Assembly: GCA_945957385.1 (NCBI GenBank)
Contig: CAMFKP010000044.1
Location: 1 to 32,376, forward strand
DNA length: 32,376 bases
Source of the DNA: an uncultured Aeromonadaceae bacterium
GTDB lineage: Bacteria; Pseudomonadota; Gammaproteobacteria; Enterobacterales; Aeromonadaceae
Direction of reading: 5' to 3'
This document shows positions 15,279 through 23,229 of this stretch, in pieces; position 1 is the stretch's first letter; each line of letters opens with the position of its first letter. A program made the translations under genes and the position numbers. The notes below the pieces were generated by a model. It ran no database searches. It had not been told where the DNA came from and worked only from the letters and a program-made list of their open reading frames with translations.

Positions 15279-16658
15279 TTAAAAACCATTATTACGGGAA
15301 ACTTCGGCAAACCATTCGCCACTCTTTTTAACGGTGCGAACTTGGGTATCCAAATCCAGACTGATAAAGCCATAGCGATTCTTGTAGGCATTCATCCATG
15401 ACCAATTATCAATAAAGGTCCACAGGTGATAGCCGCGGCAGTGGGCGCCTTCCTGAATGGCTTTATGCATCCATTTAAGGTGCTCACGAATAAAGTCGAT
15501 GCGATAGTCATCCTTTACCTGACCATCATCGGCAATAAAGCGTTCTTCATTTTCCACGCCCATGCCGTTCTCGGAGATATAGCAATCAATATTGCCGTAA
15601 TGATCCCGCAGATTAATCAGAATATCGTAAATACCCTTTTCGTAAATTTCCCAGCCACGATAAGGATTCATTTTACGACCCGGCATTTCATAGTTCTCAA
15701 AGAACCAGTCCGGCATAAAAGGCGCATCCGGGCTGATGGCGGTCATACGCGCCTTGACGCGTCGTGGCTGGTAATAGTTGATGCCCAGCAGATCGACCTT
15801 GCCGTCGGCAATCAGCGCCAGATCCTCGGCCTGATAGACCGGCAACTGATCATGCTCCTTGAGCAGGCTGACCAGCTCGGCGGGGTAAGCGCCCTTGACG
15901 GCCGGATCGAGAAACGCGCGGTTGAAGAACAGATCGGCAATGAACGACGCCTTGAGATCTGCCGGATGTTGTGACCGCGGGTACGACGGCGTCAGGTTCA
16001 GCACGATACCGATGCGCCCCGGCAGGTTCAGACTGCGATAGCAACGCACCGCCAGGCTATGAGCCAGCATCATGTGGAACGCCACTTGCGCCGCCATCCG
16101 GAAACCAAACTTGTTCGGATAGTGGAAGTCGTACAGGTAACCCCCTTCCACCACGACCACCGGCTCGTTGAAGGTCATCCAGCAGGCCACGCGATCGCCG
16201 AACAGGTTAAAACAGATCTCGGCATATTTGGCATAGGCCTCGACTGTTTCACGGCTCTCCCAGCCGCCTTTTTGCTGCCAGTACAGCGGCATATCAAAAT
16301 GGAACAGACCGATGAATGGCGTAATACCATTCTCAATCAGGGCATCAATGACATTATTATAAAATGTCACCGCTTCCTGATTCACGTTAATACCATCCGG
16401 CATCAGACGTGCCCATGAAATAGAGGTCCGGAAACTGTTGTGACCAATATTTTTCATCAGTTGAATATCTTGGCGATAATGCTGATAAAAAGTTGATGTT
16501 TCCGCCGGACCAATTTGGTTATGGAAGCGGTTGGGTTCTATTTCAAACCAGTGGTCCCAAATGGTTTTGGCTTTACCACCTTGTTGCGCCGCACCCTCTG
16601 ACTGGGCAGCAGACGAAGCACTGCCCCACCAGAAACCTTCTGGAAAACGATATTTCAT
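15279..16658 (-). CDS. GH1 6-phospho-beta-glucosidase
   Basis: A 459-residue cytoplasmic TIM-barrel enzyme that splits phosphorylated cellobiose or related beta-glucosides entering through the PTS into glucose 6-phosphate and the other sugar. The N-terminal FPEGFWWGSASSAAQSEG, the acid/base Glu165 in TFNEP and the nucleophile Glu363 in ISENG are all present. Specificity for a 6-phosphate is supported by Ser420, Lys426 and Tyr429 in NWSWMNAYKNRYG. Enzymes acting on unphosphorylated sugar usually have an EW pair here. It has no signal peptide. It lies between the IIC and IIA genes in one operon, which fixes its substrate route well. Confidence 0.95.
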   Translation of the reverse strand: MKYRFPEGFWWGSASSAAQSEGAAQQGGKAKTIWDHWFEIEPNRFHNQIGPAETSTFYQHYRQDIQLMKNIGHNSFRTSISWARLMPDGINVNQEAVTFYNNVIDALIENGITPFIGLFHFDMPLYWQQKGGWESRETVEAYAKYAEICFNLFGDRVACWMTFNEPVVVVEGGYLYDFHYPNKFGFRMAAQVAFHMMLAHSLAVRCYRSLNLPGRIGIVLNLTPSYPRSQHPADLKASFIADLFFNRAFLDPAVKGAYPAELVSLLKEHDQLPVYQAEDLALIADGKVDLLGINYYQPRRVKARMTAISPDAPFMPDWFFENYEMPGRKMNPYRGWEIYEKGIYDILINLRDHYGNIDCYISENGMGVENEERFIADDGQVKDDYRIDFIREHLKWMHKAIQEGAHCRGYHLWTFIDNWSWMNAYKNRYGFISLDLDTQVRTVKKSGEWFAEVSRNNGF

Positions 16659-16710
16659 TATTTAAATCCCCACTGTGAGAAACACAGGACAGCTATTTAA
16701 TTCAATTTAC

Positions 16711-18048
16711 TCAGGCCTGACTGGTTGCCGGCTTAAGATCCGCGGTGTCAGTGGCACTGTCTGCCTCGGCGGCATCCTGTTGTAACAAGGTGCGCTCATA
16801 GGCTTTGACGAACGGGTAATACATCAGCGCCGCCACGGCCATGCAGACAAAACACATGATCACGGGAGCAATCGCCCAGTTGGTAGCCCAGGAGGCGCCA
16901 ATCGGTGCCGGCGTGGTCCAGGCCGTCAACATCACCACCTTCTCGACCAGCCCCAGATCCACGGCGTACCAGGCCAGAATGGCGTTGATCACCGGAATAA
17001 AGACGAACGGCAGGAAGAAAATCGGGTTCATGATGATCGGCGCACCGAACAGGATGGGTTCATTGATGTTGAAGAAGCCGGGCACTATGCCCATACGGCC
17101 GATGGTGCGCAGATGCGCCGCCTTACTGCGGATCAGCAGCATGGCCAGCGGCAGGGTCGAGCCGACGCCGCCGATAAACAGGAAGTGGTCCCAGAAACCT
17201 TGCACGAAGGTGTGCGGGATCGCCTGACCAGCCGCCAGCGCCGCCTGGTTGGCCGCCAGATTCGCCATCCAGAACGGGTTCATGATACCGGTGACGATCA
17301 TGGTGCCATGGATACCGGCAAACCACAGGATTTGGCACAGCAACACCGCCAGGATCACCGCGGCCAGGCTGTCCGATGCCGCGACCAGCGGCTTGAGCAT
17401 CGCCATGATCGCCTCGGGCATGATCATGCCGGTGGTGTGCTGGATCAGCAGGTTCAGCGGGTGCAGGGTCGCCATGATCGCAATGACCGGGATCAGCACC
17501 TCAAACGAGCGGGCCACACCACTGGGTACCTGTTCCGGTAATTTAATAGTGACGTTATTCTTTTTCAGCCAGCGATAGACTTCGGTGGCATAAATAGAAC
17601 ACAGCAAAGCGGTAAAAATGCCCTGTCCCGAGAAATATTGCATCGAGATGGCGCCATTTTTTAAATCGGCCGCCACCAGCATGAATGACATTAATGACAA
17701 GAGACCCGTGGTAATCGAGTCAAGGCCATAATGTTTGCCCAAACTGGCACCGACGCCCATCGCAATAAATATGGTCATCAACCCCATACTCATATTGAAC
17801 GGCAGCATCAGCTGTTCACGATATTGGCTGGAGAAATCCAGCCAGGCACGCGCAAAACCCCATGTGGTTTCAGCTGAGATCGGCGGGAAAATAAACACCA
17901 GCATGAAGCTGCCGACAATCATGAACGGCAGTGCGGCAATAAAACCATCACGGATCGCCAGCACATAGCGTTGCTGGGCGATGACGCCGGCCATCGGGGC
18001 CAGCCGTTGCTCGATCACTTTGACGAGCGCGTTATACAGTGAGCTCAT
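16711..18048 (-). CDS. PTS lactose/cellobiose-family IIC membrane component
   Basis: A 445-residue inner-membrane transporter that moves the disaccharide while it is phosphorylated by IIB. It has about ten hydrophobic segments. Family motifs are visible: FAGIHGTMIVTG with His247 and FFNINEPILFGAPIIMNP with Glu330, both in the substrate site of the ChbC/CelB fold. The C-terminal tail (about 422-445) is charged and alanine-rich. The start at 18048 has GGA five to six bases upstream. It follows IIB after 23 bases and precedes GH1 by 52. Confidence 0.95.
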   Translation of the reverse strand: MSSLYNALVKVIEQRLAPMAGVIAQQRYVLAIRDGFIAALPFMIVGSFMLVFIFPPISAETTWGFARAWLDFSSQYREQLMLPFNMSMGLMTIFIAMGVGASLGKHYGLDSITTGLLSLMSFMLVAADLKNGAISMQYFSGQGIFTALLCSIYATEVYRWLKKNNVTIKLPEQVPSGVARSFEVLIPVIAIMATLHPLNLLIQHTTGMIMPEAIMAMLKPLVAASDSLAAVILAVLLCQILWFAGIHGTMIVTGIMNPFWMANLAANQAALAAGQAIPHTFVQGFWDHFLFIGGVGSTLPLAMLLIRSKAAHLRTIGRMGIVPGFFNINEPILFGAPIIMNPIFFLPFVFIPVINAILAWYAVDLGLVEKVVMLTAWTTPAPIGASWATNWAIAPVIMCFVCMAVAALMYYPFVKAYERTLLQQDAAEADSATDTADLKPATSQA

Positions 18049-18071
18049 TCGCTTCCATCCTTCCTGAGCAA

Positions 18072-18377
18072 TCAGCCAATCAGATTCAGTGCAAAATCCA
18101 GCACCTTGTCACCGCGTTGCATGCCGTAATCCATCATGTCAATCGGTTGCACCTTGATGCCATGGGGCGCGGCCTTAGCCGCCAGTTCCTGCTGCATGTA
18201 CTTGATTTGCGGGCCCAGCAAGACGACCTGATAGTTCGGCATCTGATCATCAAATTCGGCCGCGCCGAAGGCCTTGATATCCGCTTCCAGTCCGCGCTTG
18301 TTTGCCTCGGCCAGCATCTTCTTGACCAGCAGACTGGTCGACATCCCAGCAGAGCAGCACAACATGATCTTTTTCAT
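18072..18377 (-). CDS. PTS lactose/cellobiose-family IIB component
   Basis: A 101-residue cytoplasmic protein and first gene of the PTS operon. The N-terminal P-loop-like site IMLCCSAGMSTSLLVKKM holds the phosphorylated cysteine, taken as Cys8 by alignment with CSAGMSTS of CelA/ChbB. An adjacent Cys7 is a small oddity. The ATG at 18377 has GGAGG seven bases upstream, so the longer reading frame from 18431 is rejected. A LacI-type operator (18433) and a CRP site (18464) lie upstream, giving both specific and catabolite control of the operon. Confidence 0.95.
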   Translation of the reverse strand: MKKIMLCCSAGMSTSLLVKKMLAEANKRGLEADIKAFGAAEFDDQMPNYQVVLLGPQIKYMQQELAAKAAPHGIKVQPIDMMDYGMQRGDKVLDFALNLIG

Positions 18378-18432
18378 CGGTTTTCCTCCGTATAGAAATC
18401 TTGCTGCAATATAGATCCAGAGCCACCCCATA

Positions 18433-18446
18433 GGAAATCGATTTCA
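18433..18446. promoter_or_regulatory. LacI-family operator of the PTS operon
   Basis: GGAAATCGATTTCA is 13 of 14 to the consensus and includes the perfect core GAAATCGATTTC. It lies 55 bases before the IIB start and overlaps the likely -35 region. Confidence 0.72.
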
Positions 18447-18463
18447 TGCTGTTTTTGTTTATC

Positions 18464-18479
18464 TGTGATTTAGATCACT
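18464..18479. promoter_or_regulatory. CRP-like site of the PTS operon
   Basis: TGTGA-TTTAGA-TCACT matches 9 of 10 conserved CRP positions. Its centre lies roughly 70 bases upstream of the start predicted from the TATATT box, close to the usual class I distances. Confidence 0.65.
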
Positions 18480-18776
18480 GCCATTTCGACCCATAAAAAT
18501 CACAAAAGGACTTTATGTCATTGATATATATTGGTTTATATTTCTTATTTTAATTCAAGAAAGCCTTGGCTTCATGGACACTGACAATCCAAGGCATCGA
18601 TTTCATGAAATAACAACACAAACAGAGCCAGACGATGCCGATCTGAATTTGCGGCGCAGACCGGCCAACGGCGCAGTGTCATCCGGGCGATGCGGTCTGT
18701 ACGGGGTGAGTCGGGCCGGGTGCGAAGGCAACCGCGCAGGAGGATGCAAAAGAGGATGTAATGGAGAGATCAGAAC

Positions 18777-18806
18777 GCAGGCCAAGCCGCATCGGCATTG
18801 GCCTGC
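18777..18806 (-). terminator. Strong hairpin after the MDR oxidoreductase gene
   Basis: GCAGGCCAA (18777-18785) pairs with TTGGCCTGC (18798-18806), extended by an inner GCCG/CGGC stem with a one-base bulge. It starts 45 bases after the stop codon on the minus strand. The tail GTTCTGATCT is a poor U-tract. Confidence 0.45.
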
Positions 18807-18850
18807 TGTAGGCTCACGCTGCGGTGCAGCCGAGGCGGAGTCCGGCCCCG

Positions 18851-19843
18851 TTAATCGATGTGGATCAGGAATTTCTCGCCGTGACTGGCTTGCTGCAGTT
18901 GCCGTACCGCGTCAGGCAGTGCGGCAAACGGGCTCCTCCGCAGCGCCGGCACCGCCAGCTCGCCACTGACCAGCTGCTGCAGCATGCGGTTGCCCGCCGC
19001 CACCAGCTGTGACCATTGTCGGTCGGAGGCATGGACATGGGCGGCCCCGAGCGCGATCTCATGCAACGAGTGGCAGTGATTAAACGCCGGTAGCGGGTTG
19101 TGCTCTAACCGGCCCAATACCGCCACCAGGTGGCCGTAATAACCCAACGCTGGCAGGAGTTGTTGTGCCTGCGTACTCGACACCAGATCGATAATCGCAT
19201 CGAAGGGTTGACCACCATTCGCCGCGAGCAGCCGTGCCAACCATGCCGCATCGGCATAATCTGCAACCGCCTGTACGCCGTGACGGGTCAGCCAGTCATG
19301 GTGCCGGGCCCCGGCGCTGGCAAACAGCCGCCAGCCCCGGGTGCTTGCCAATTGCACAATCCAGTGGCCAACATTGCTGCCGGCGCCGGTGATCAGCAAG
19401 GACTGGCCTGCTGACTCAGGTAATTTCGCCAGCGCTTGCCAGGCGGTGAGTGCCGGACAGGGCATAGCGGCCGCCGCCTCATCACTCAACCCCTCAGGTA
19501 CGCTGAGCAGCGCCCGCGCCGGCACCTGGGTATGACGGGCAAAGCTGCCGGCCCGCCGCAGATCGGTGTGATAGGCCACGCGCGTGCCGACAGCCAGGTG
19601 ATGGACGTCGCAGCCTACCGCCACGACCAGCCCCATACCATCCACACCCGGCACATGACCTGACTGCCAGGCGCTATGGCCATGAGCCATCAATTTCCAA
19701 TCCACGGGATTCAGCGCTATGACCCGATTGGCCACCACCACATCCCGTGCCCCCAGTGGCGGCAGGCGATAGGGCTGCAGTGTCAAAGCCTCGGCGCCGC
19801 CCGGGCCAGACCAGCACCAGGCTTGAGTCGTCGACCATGTCAT
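18851..19843 (-). CDS. Zinc-independent MDR-family (quinone oxidoreductase-like) dehydrogenase
   Basis: A 330-residue cytoplasmic medium-chain reductase. An N-terminal GroES-like domain (NPVDWKLMAHG, GVDGMGLVVAVG) precedes a Rossmann domain beginning SLLITGAGSNVGHWIVQLA near 148-166. The Cys/His ligands of the catalytic and structural zinc sites are absent, so it should act as an NAD(P)H-dependent quinone or enone reductase. The substrate is not readable. AGAGGA lies upstream of the start at 19843. It follows the VOC-family gene by 84 bases on the same strand, suggesting one operon opposite the LysR gene. It is not obviously linked to sugar use. Confidence 0.88.
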   Translation of the reverse strand: MTWSTTQAWCWSGPGGAEALTLQPYRLPPLGARDVVVANRVIALNPVDWKLMAHGHSAWQSGHVPGVDGMGLVVAVGCDVHHLAVGTRVAYHTDLRRAGSFARHTQVPARALLSVPEGLSDEAAAAMPCPALTAWQALAKLPESAGQSLLITGAGSNVGHWIVQLASTRGWRLFASAGARHHDWLTRHGVQAVADYADAAWLARLLAANGGQPFDAIIDLVSSTQAQQLLPALGYYGHLVAVLGRLEHNPLPAFNHCHSLHEIALGAAHVHASDRQWSQLVAAGNRMLQQLVSGELAVPALRRSPFAALPDAVRQLQQASHGEKFLIHID

Positions 19844-19927
19844 GGCAAAGATCCTCTTTGTTAAAACGAGAACAAGCTTGCAGACCGAGCGGGCGAACGC
19901 AGTCAGCCCGCCCTCGCGACCTGGCGT

Positions 19928-20428
19928 TTACTGGCCTTGATAAGCCCCAGCGGAATAGGTCAGTTCATAGCTATGGCTGTAAATTTCCAAAATATTGCCG
20001 AATGGATCTTCCATGTACACCATCCGATACGGCTTCTCACCCGGGAAATATTCACGGATCGGCATCCGTTGTTTGCCTCCGGCCGCCACAATGCGCGCGG
20101 CCAGGCCTTCCACATCCGGATCCTGGACGCTGAAATGGAACACCCCGGTCTTCCAGAATTCAAAATTCTGTTCGCGGCGCTCGCTGTTAGGAAACTCAAA
20201 TAATTCGATGCCGATCTTGTCACCGGTCGCGAGGTGCGCAATGCGAAAAGAGCCCCAACCCGGCCCAAAGACATCGTTACACATGATGCCTATCGCCGAG
20301 TCATCTTCGGTAATGGTGGTCGGCGGCATGATCAGATACCAGCCCATGACCTGGGTATAAAATGCAACGGCCTGCTCCAGATCGGTCACGGTAATGCCGA
20401 TGTGGGAAAAATTACGTGGATATGTCAT
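19928..20428 (-). CDS. VOC-superfamily (glyoxalase/dioxygenase-fold) protein
   Basis: A 166-residue protein with paired beta-alpha-beta-beta-beta modules of the vicinal-oxygen-chelate fold. Candidate metal ligands are His9 in FSHIGITV, the histidine in VFHFSV and the glutamate in NILEIYSHSYE. Before the last of these is MVYMEDPFGN, the usual final turn. The ATG at 20428 has AGGTG five bases upstream; the longer frame from 20515 would run into the regulator region. It is divergent from the LysR gene with a 98-base gap that holds a palindrome. The reaction is unknown: detoxification of an aldehyde or an aromatic ring-cleaving role are both possible. Confidence 0.88.
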   Translation of the reverse strand: MTYPRNFSHIGITVTDLEQAVAFYTQVMGWYLIMPPTTITEDDSAIGIMCNDVFGPGWGSFRIAHLATGDKIGIELFEFPNSERREQNFEFWKTGVFHFSVQDPDVEGLAARIVAAGGKQRMPIREYFPGEKPYRMVYMEDPFGNILEIYSHSYELTYSAGAYQGQ

Positions 20429-20463
20429 AGCGCACCTGCGGTCTGTGTTAAAAACTGCCGCCA

Positions 20464-20475
20464 TGATAGGTATCA
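20464..20475. promoter_or_regulatory. Candidate LysR-type box
   Basis: TGATAGGTATCA is an inverted repeat (TGATA/TATCA) in the 98-base gap between the divergent VOC and LysR genes. It is close to the T-N11-A pattern favoured by this family. It is short, so chance is not excluded. Confidence 0.4.
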
Positions 20476-20526
20476 GGTGCATAATGAAAAATAACGACAA
20501 ACTATTTGATGCCATAAAATCTATTT

Positions 20527-21417
20527 ATGATAAATCCGCTGTGGCTGCGCACATTGCGCTGCGTACATGAAACGGGCAGCTTTACCCGCGCCGCCGAACA
20601 GCTCGACCTGACCCAGGCGGCAGTCAGTCAACATATTCAGCGCCTGGAAGCGCAGTGCGGTCCCCTACTATTGCGCAAACCGCGCCAGCTGGAACTCACA
20701 CCGCGCGGCCAGCTGGTACTGGCGTTCGCCCGCCAGCAAGATGAGGCCAGCGAACGACTCCGCGCCCAGCTGACCGAGGACGACCCCTACTGCGGCGCTA
20801 TCCGCATGGCCACTCCCGGCAGCATTGGGCTGCGGCTCTACCCACTGCTGCTGGAACAGCAACGCCTCCATCGGCAATTGACGATTCAGCACCGCTTTGC
20901 CCCCAGTCAGGAGATAGTGCAGTCCGTGCTGGACGGGCGCAGTGACGTCGGCCTGGTCGATTACCCGCCGGAGCATCCCAGTCTGCATGCCGAGCCGTTT
21001 ATGCGTGAAGCACTCTGTCTGGTGGTGCCCCACGAGATCACCTCGGCCAGCTGGTCACAGTTACAGGCGCTGGGGTATATCGATCACCCGGATGGCCGCA
21101 GCATGGCGCGTCGATTGCTGGGACGTCGCTATCCGGGTCAACGTGTTGACGATCTGCCGCTGCGCGGTTTTACCAACCAGATCGGTCTGATACTGGAGCC
21201 GGTGGCCCTTGGTCTGGGTTTCACTGTGCTGCCGCATTTTGCGGTCAGTGCCTATGCGCAACAGGAGGCGATCCGGGTGCTCCCCGGTCAGCCCGAGGTC
21301 ATCGACACCCTGTGGCTTATTTATCGCTCGGAGTGGCCGCTACCGGCACGGCACCAACGACTGGTCGCCTGGCTCGCGGAGGCCTTAGTGAGGCCAGCAA
21401 CACAGACCAGGCGCTAA
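20527..21417 (+). CDS. LysR-family transcriptional regulator
   Basis: A 296-residue regulator. The N-terminal winged helix-turn-helix is clear (GSFTRAAEQLDLTQAAVSQH, residues 17-36, then IQRLE). An effector domain of two periplasmic-binding-protein-like lobes (from about 90) follows, with GAIRMATPGSIG and LGLGFTVLPHFAV. The start at 20527 lacks a good ribosome site, so the exact start is less sure. Its position opposite the VOC and MDR genes makes these its likely targets. The inducer is unknown. Confidence 0.9.
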   Translation: MINPLWLRTLRCVHETGSFTRAAEQLDLTQAAVSQHIQRLEAQCGPLLLRKPRQLELTPRGQLVLAFARQQDEASERLRAQLTEDDPYCGAIRMATPGSIGLRLYPLLLEQQRLHRQLTIQHRFAPSQEIVQSVLDGRSDVGLVDYPPEHPSLHAEPFMREALCLVVPHEITSASWSQLQALGYIDHPDGRSMARRLLGRRYPGQRVDDLPLRGFTNQIGLILEPVALGLGFTVLPHFAVSAYAQQEAIRVLPGQPEVIDTLWLIYRSEWPLPARHQRLVAWLAEALVRPATQTRR

Positions 21418-21525
21418 GGTTTCGCTAAGCTTCAGGCATTAAGCTAGCGTTGAAACAACAGCTTGCGGCGTAACGTGGCACGTCGTCTCGGTTCACATCA
21501 CAACAACGACATCCGGGAGTTTTCC

Positions 21526-22044
21526 ATGGTCAGATACCACCCTCTACTTATCGGCATCCATTGGCTGGTCGCGCTCGGCGTGCTGGTCGCCTACATCACC
21601 AGCGGCGATCCGACAGAAGCGGGCAATGCCTTCGAAGAACTTATCGGCCAGGTGCATGTCGCCGCCGGTGACATGGTCGCTGCCCTGGTGCTGCTGCGAC
21701 TGCCATTGCGCCTGATCCTCGGCGCGCCGGCTGCGGTGCCGATGCCACAGTGGCAGGCGCTGGCCGCCAAAGGGGCCCATGTCGCGCTGTACGGTCTGAT
21801 GCTGCTGGTGCCGCTGGCTGGCTGGAGTGCGCTGTCTGAGCGCACCGACAGCTTCTCGGTATTCGGCTGGTCACTGCCGCTGATGACCACTGTGCCCGCC
21901 CCTCTGAGTGCCCTCGGCGATCTGCACCCGCTGCTTGGCAACGCCTTCTTGTGGCTGGCCGGGATTCATGCCGCTGCGGCGCTGTGGCACCACTTCAAGG
22001 AAAAAGACGATACCCTGAAAAAAATGGCCCCCTGGGTCAAGTAA
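21526..22044 (+). CDS. Cytochrome b561 family protein
   Basis: A 172-residue inner-membrane protein with four hydrophobic helices and conserved histidines suited to bind two haems b: His5 and His12 in YHPLLIGIHWLVAL, GQVHVAAGDM, AKGAHVALYG, and the C-terminal GIHAAAALWHHF. It is of the CybB type that passes electrons from quinol, for example to superoxide or periplasmic partners (family knowledge). ATG 21526 has GGGAG six bases upstream. It is followed by a GC-rich hairpin and stands as a single gene. Confidence 0.92.
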   Translation: MVRYHPLLIGIHWLVALGVLVAYITSGDPTEAGNAFEELIGQVHVAAGDMVAALVLLRLPLRLILGAPAAVPMPQWQALAAKGAHVALYGLMLLVPLAGWSALSERTDSFSVFGWSLPLMTTVPAPLSALGDLHPLLGNAFLWLAGIHAAAALWHHFKEKDDTLKKMAPWVK

Positions 22045-22057
22045 CGCGCGCACGTCG

Positions 22058-22080
22058 GCCTCCGTCATCGCGACGGAGGC
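22058..22080. terminator. Hairpin after cytochrome b561
   Basis: GCCTCCGTC (22058-22066) pairs with GACGGAGGC (22072-22080) around five bases, 13 bases after the stop. There is no U-tract, so it may stabilise the 3' end rather than terminate. Confidence 0.45.
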
Positions 22081-22161
22081 TCGTCGCCTGCTGAAAGCGA
22101 GAATCCACGCTCTGGCTGACACCGGCAGATTTAAGCCGATAATTCACCGGAGCGGATATTG

Positions 22162-22176
22162 AGAATAATTTATTCT
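22162..22176. promoter_or_regulatory. AT-rich palindrome upstream of the CDF exporter
   Basis: AGAATAATTTATTCT is a 15-bp palindrome about a central base, 120 bases before the CDF start. A run rich in GATAATGAG-like words follows (22193-22204), vaguely like metal-regulator sites. The regulator cannot be named. Confidence 0.3.
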
Positions 22177-22296
22177 TCACAATTAAAATAATAGTGATAA
22201 TGAGAAAAGCTCCATATTAAAAACCGCGCTTTATTTACATCTATACACTGACAAGATGATTTGCTTAAATGCGCGCACTTAATCCGCCAGGTATTC

Positions 22297-23169
22297 ATGA
22301 TGAATAGGAAAACCGCTGCAGCCGCGCTCTCCATTGCCTCAAATACAACGTTAATTATTATTAAATTAATCGTTGGTGTTATTTCTGGCTCCGTGAGTAT
22401 TATTTCTGAAGCCATTCACTCCGGAATGGATTTATTTGCCGCCCTCATTGCTTTTATTGCGGTAAAAAAAGCCGATGTGCCACCGGATGATCATCATCCG
22501 TATGGTCATGACAAGGTGGAAAATGTCTCCGGCGTACTGGAGGCCATTCTGATCCTGATCGCGTCGGGCTGGATCATCTTCGAGGCCGTGGTCAAATTAT
22601 TCCACCCCTCACCCGTTGAACAACTGGGGCTGGGCTTCCTCGTCATGCTGCTGTCGGCCCTGATTAACTGGCTGGTCTCTGGTCATCTCTATCGGGTTGC
22701 CCAGCAAGAGGATTCCGTGGCGCTGGCGGCCGATGCCTTGCACCTGAAGGCCGATGTGCTGACCTCTCTGGGTGTGGCGCTGGGTTTATTGGCGATCTGG
22801 ATCGCCCAATGGTGTGGCTACCAGGTACATTTCCTCGATTCGGTGGTGGCCATTGCGGTCGGCCTGTTTATCACCAAAGAGGCCATCGAGATGCTGGTGC
22901 ACTCCTTCCAGCCGTTGCTGGACCACAGCCTGAGTGCCGAAGAGCGCCAAACCACGCTGGATATCGTGCAGCAACTGCTACCGGAATCCGGCGGTATTCA
23001 TGCGTTACGCACCCGCAAGTCTGGCAGCCGCCGCCACATCGACTTTCACCTCAATCTGCCACGCACCATGACGGTGGAAGAGTCCCACGCCATCTGCGAC
23101 CAGATTGAACAGGCGATCAGCCAGCATTTGCCGCGCGCTGTGGTGCTGATCCATGTCGAGCCAAGCTAG
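22297..23169 (+). CDS. Cation diffusion facilitator (CDF) metal exporter
   Basis: A 290-residue inner-membrane proton-coupled exporter of zinc, iron, cobalt or similar divalent metal. It has six membrane segments, metal-site motifs H-x3-D in TM2 (His41, Asp45 in IHSGMD) and TM5 (His149, Asp153 in LHLKAD), and a His/Asp-rich loop PPDDHHPYGHD. The C-terminal cytoplasmic domain shows RKSGSRRHIDFHL and ends VVLIHVEPS, typical of the family. The ATG at 22297 with CAGGT upstream is preferred to the TTG at 22261. The exact metal is not determined. It is a different system from the ZntA-type ATPase later in the window. Confidence 0.93.
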   Translation: MMNRKTAAAALSIASNTTLIIIKLIVGVISGSVSIISEAIHSGMDLFAALIAFIAVKKADVPPDDHHPYGHDKVENVSGVLEAILILIASGWIIFEAVVKLFHPSPVEQLGLGFLVMLLSALINWLVSGHLYRVAQQEDSVALAADALHLKADVLTSLGVALGLLAIWIAQWCGYQVHFLDSVVAIAVGLFITKEAIEMLVHSFQPLLDHSLSAEERQTTLDIVQQLLPESGGIHALRTRKSGSRRHIDFHLNLPRTMTVEESHAICDQIEQAISQHLPRAVVLIHVEPS

Positions 23170-23229
23170 ACCGCACCGCCTGAATCACAACCCGGCGGCA
23201 TGGCAAGCGAAACATTGGAGGAAAGCATC

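Larger units (their letters stand above)
18378..18850. other. Control region of the PTS operon and spacer to the oxidoreductase gene
   Basis: These 473 bases contain the PTS promoter area. A candidate -10, TATATT, lies on the minus strand at 18413-18408. The operator is at 18433 and the CRP site at 18464. An operator half-site ATCGATTTCA is at 18596-18605, next to the palindrome TTTCATGAAA. Inverted arms GCCTTGG/CCAAGGC lie at 18563 and 18589. The GC-rich right half has a strong hairpin at 18777-18806. No protein gene is supported. Confidence 0.65.

Noticed and set aside
18574-18969. Plus-strand frame of 131 codons between the PTS and oxidoreductase genes
   Set aside because: It overlaps the oxidoreductase 3' end, has Arg/Gly-rich composition and no ribosome site, and covers operator elements.
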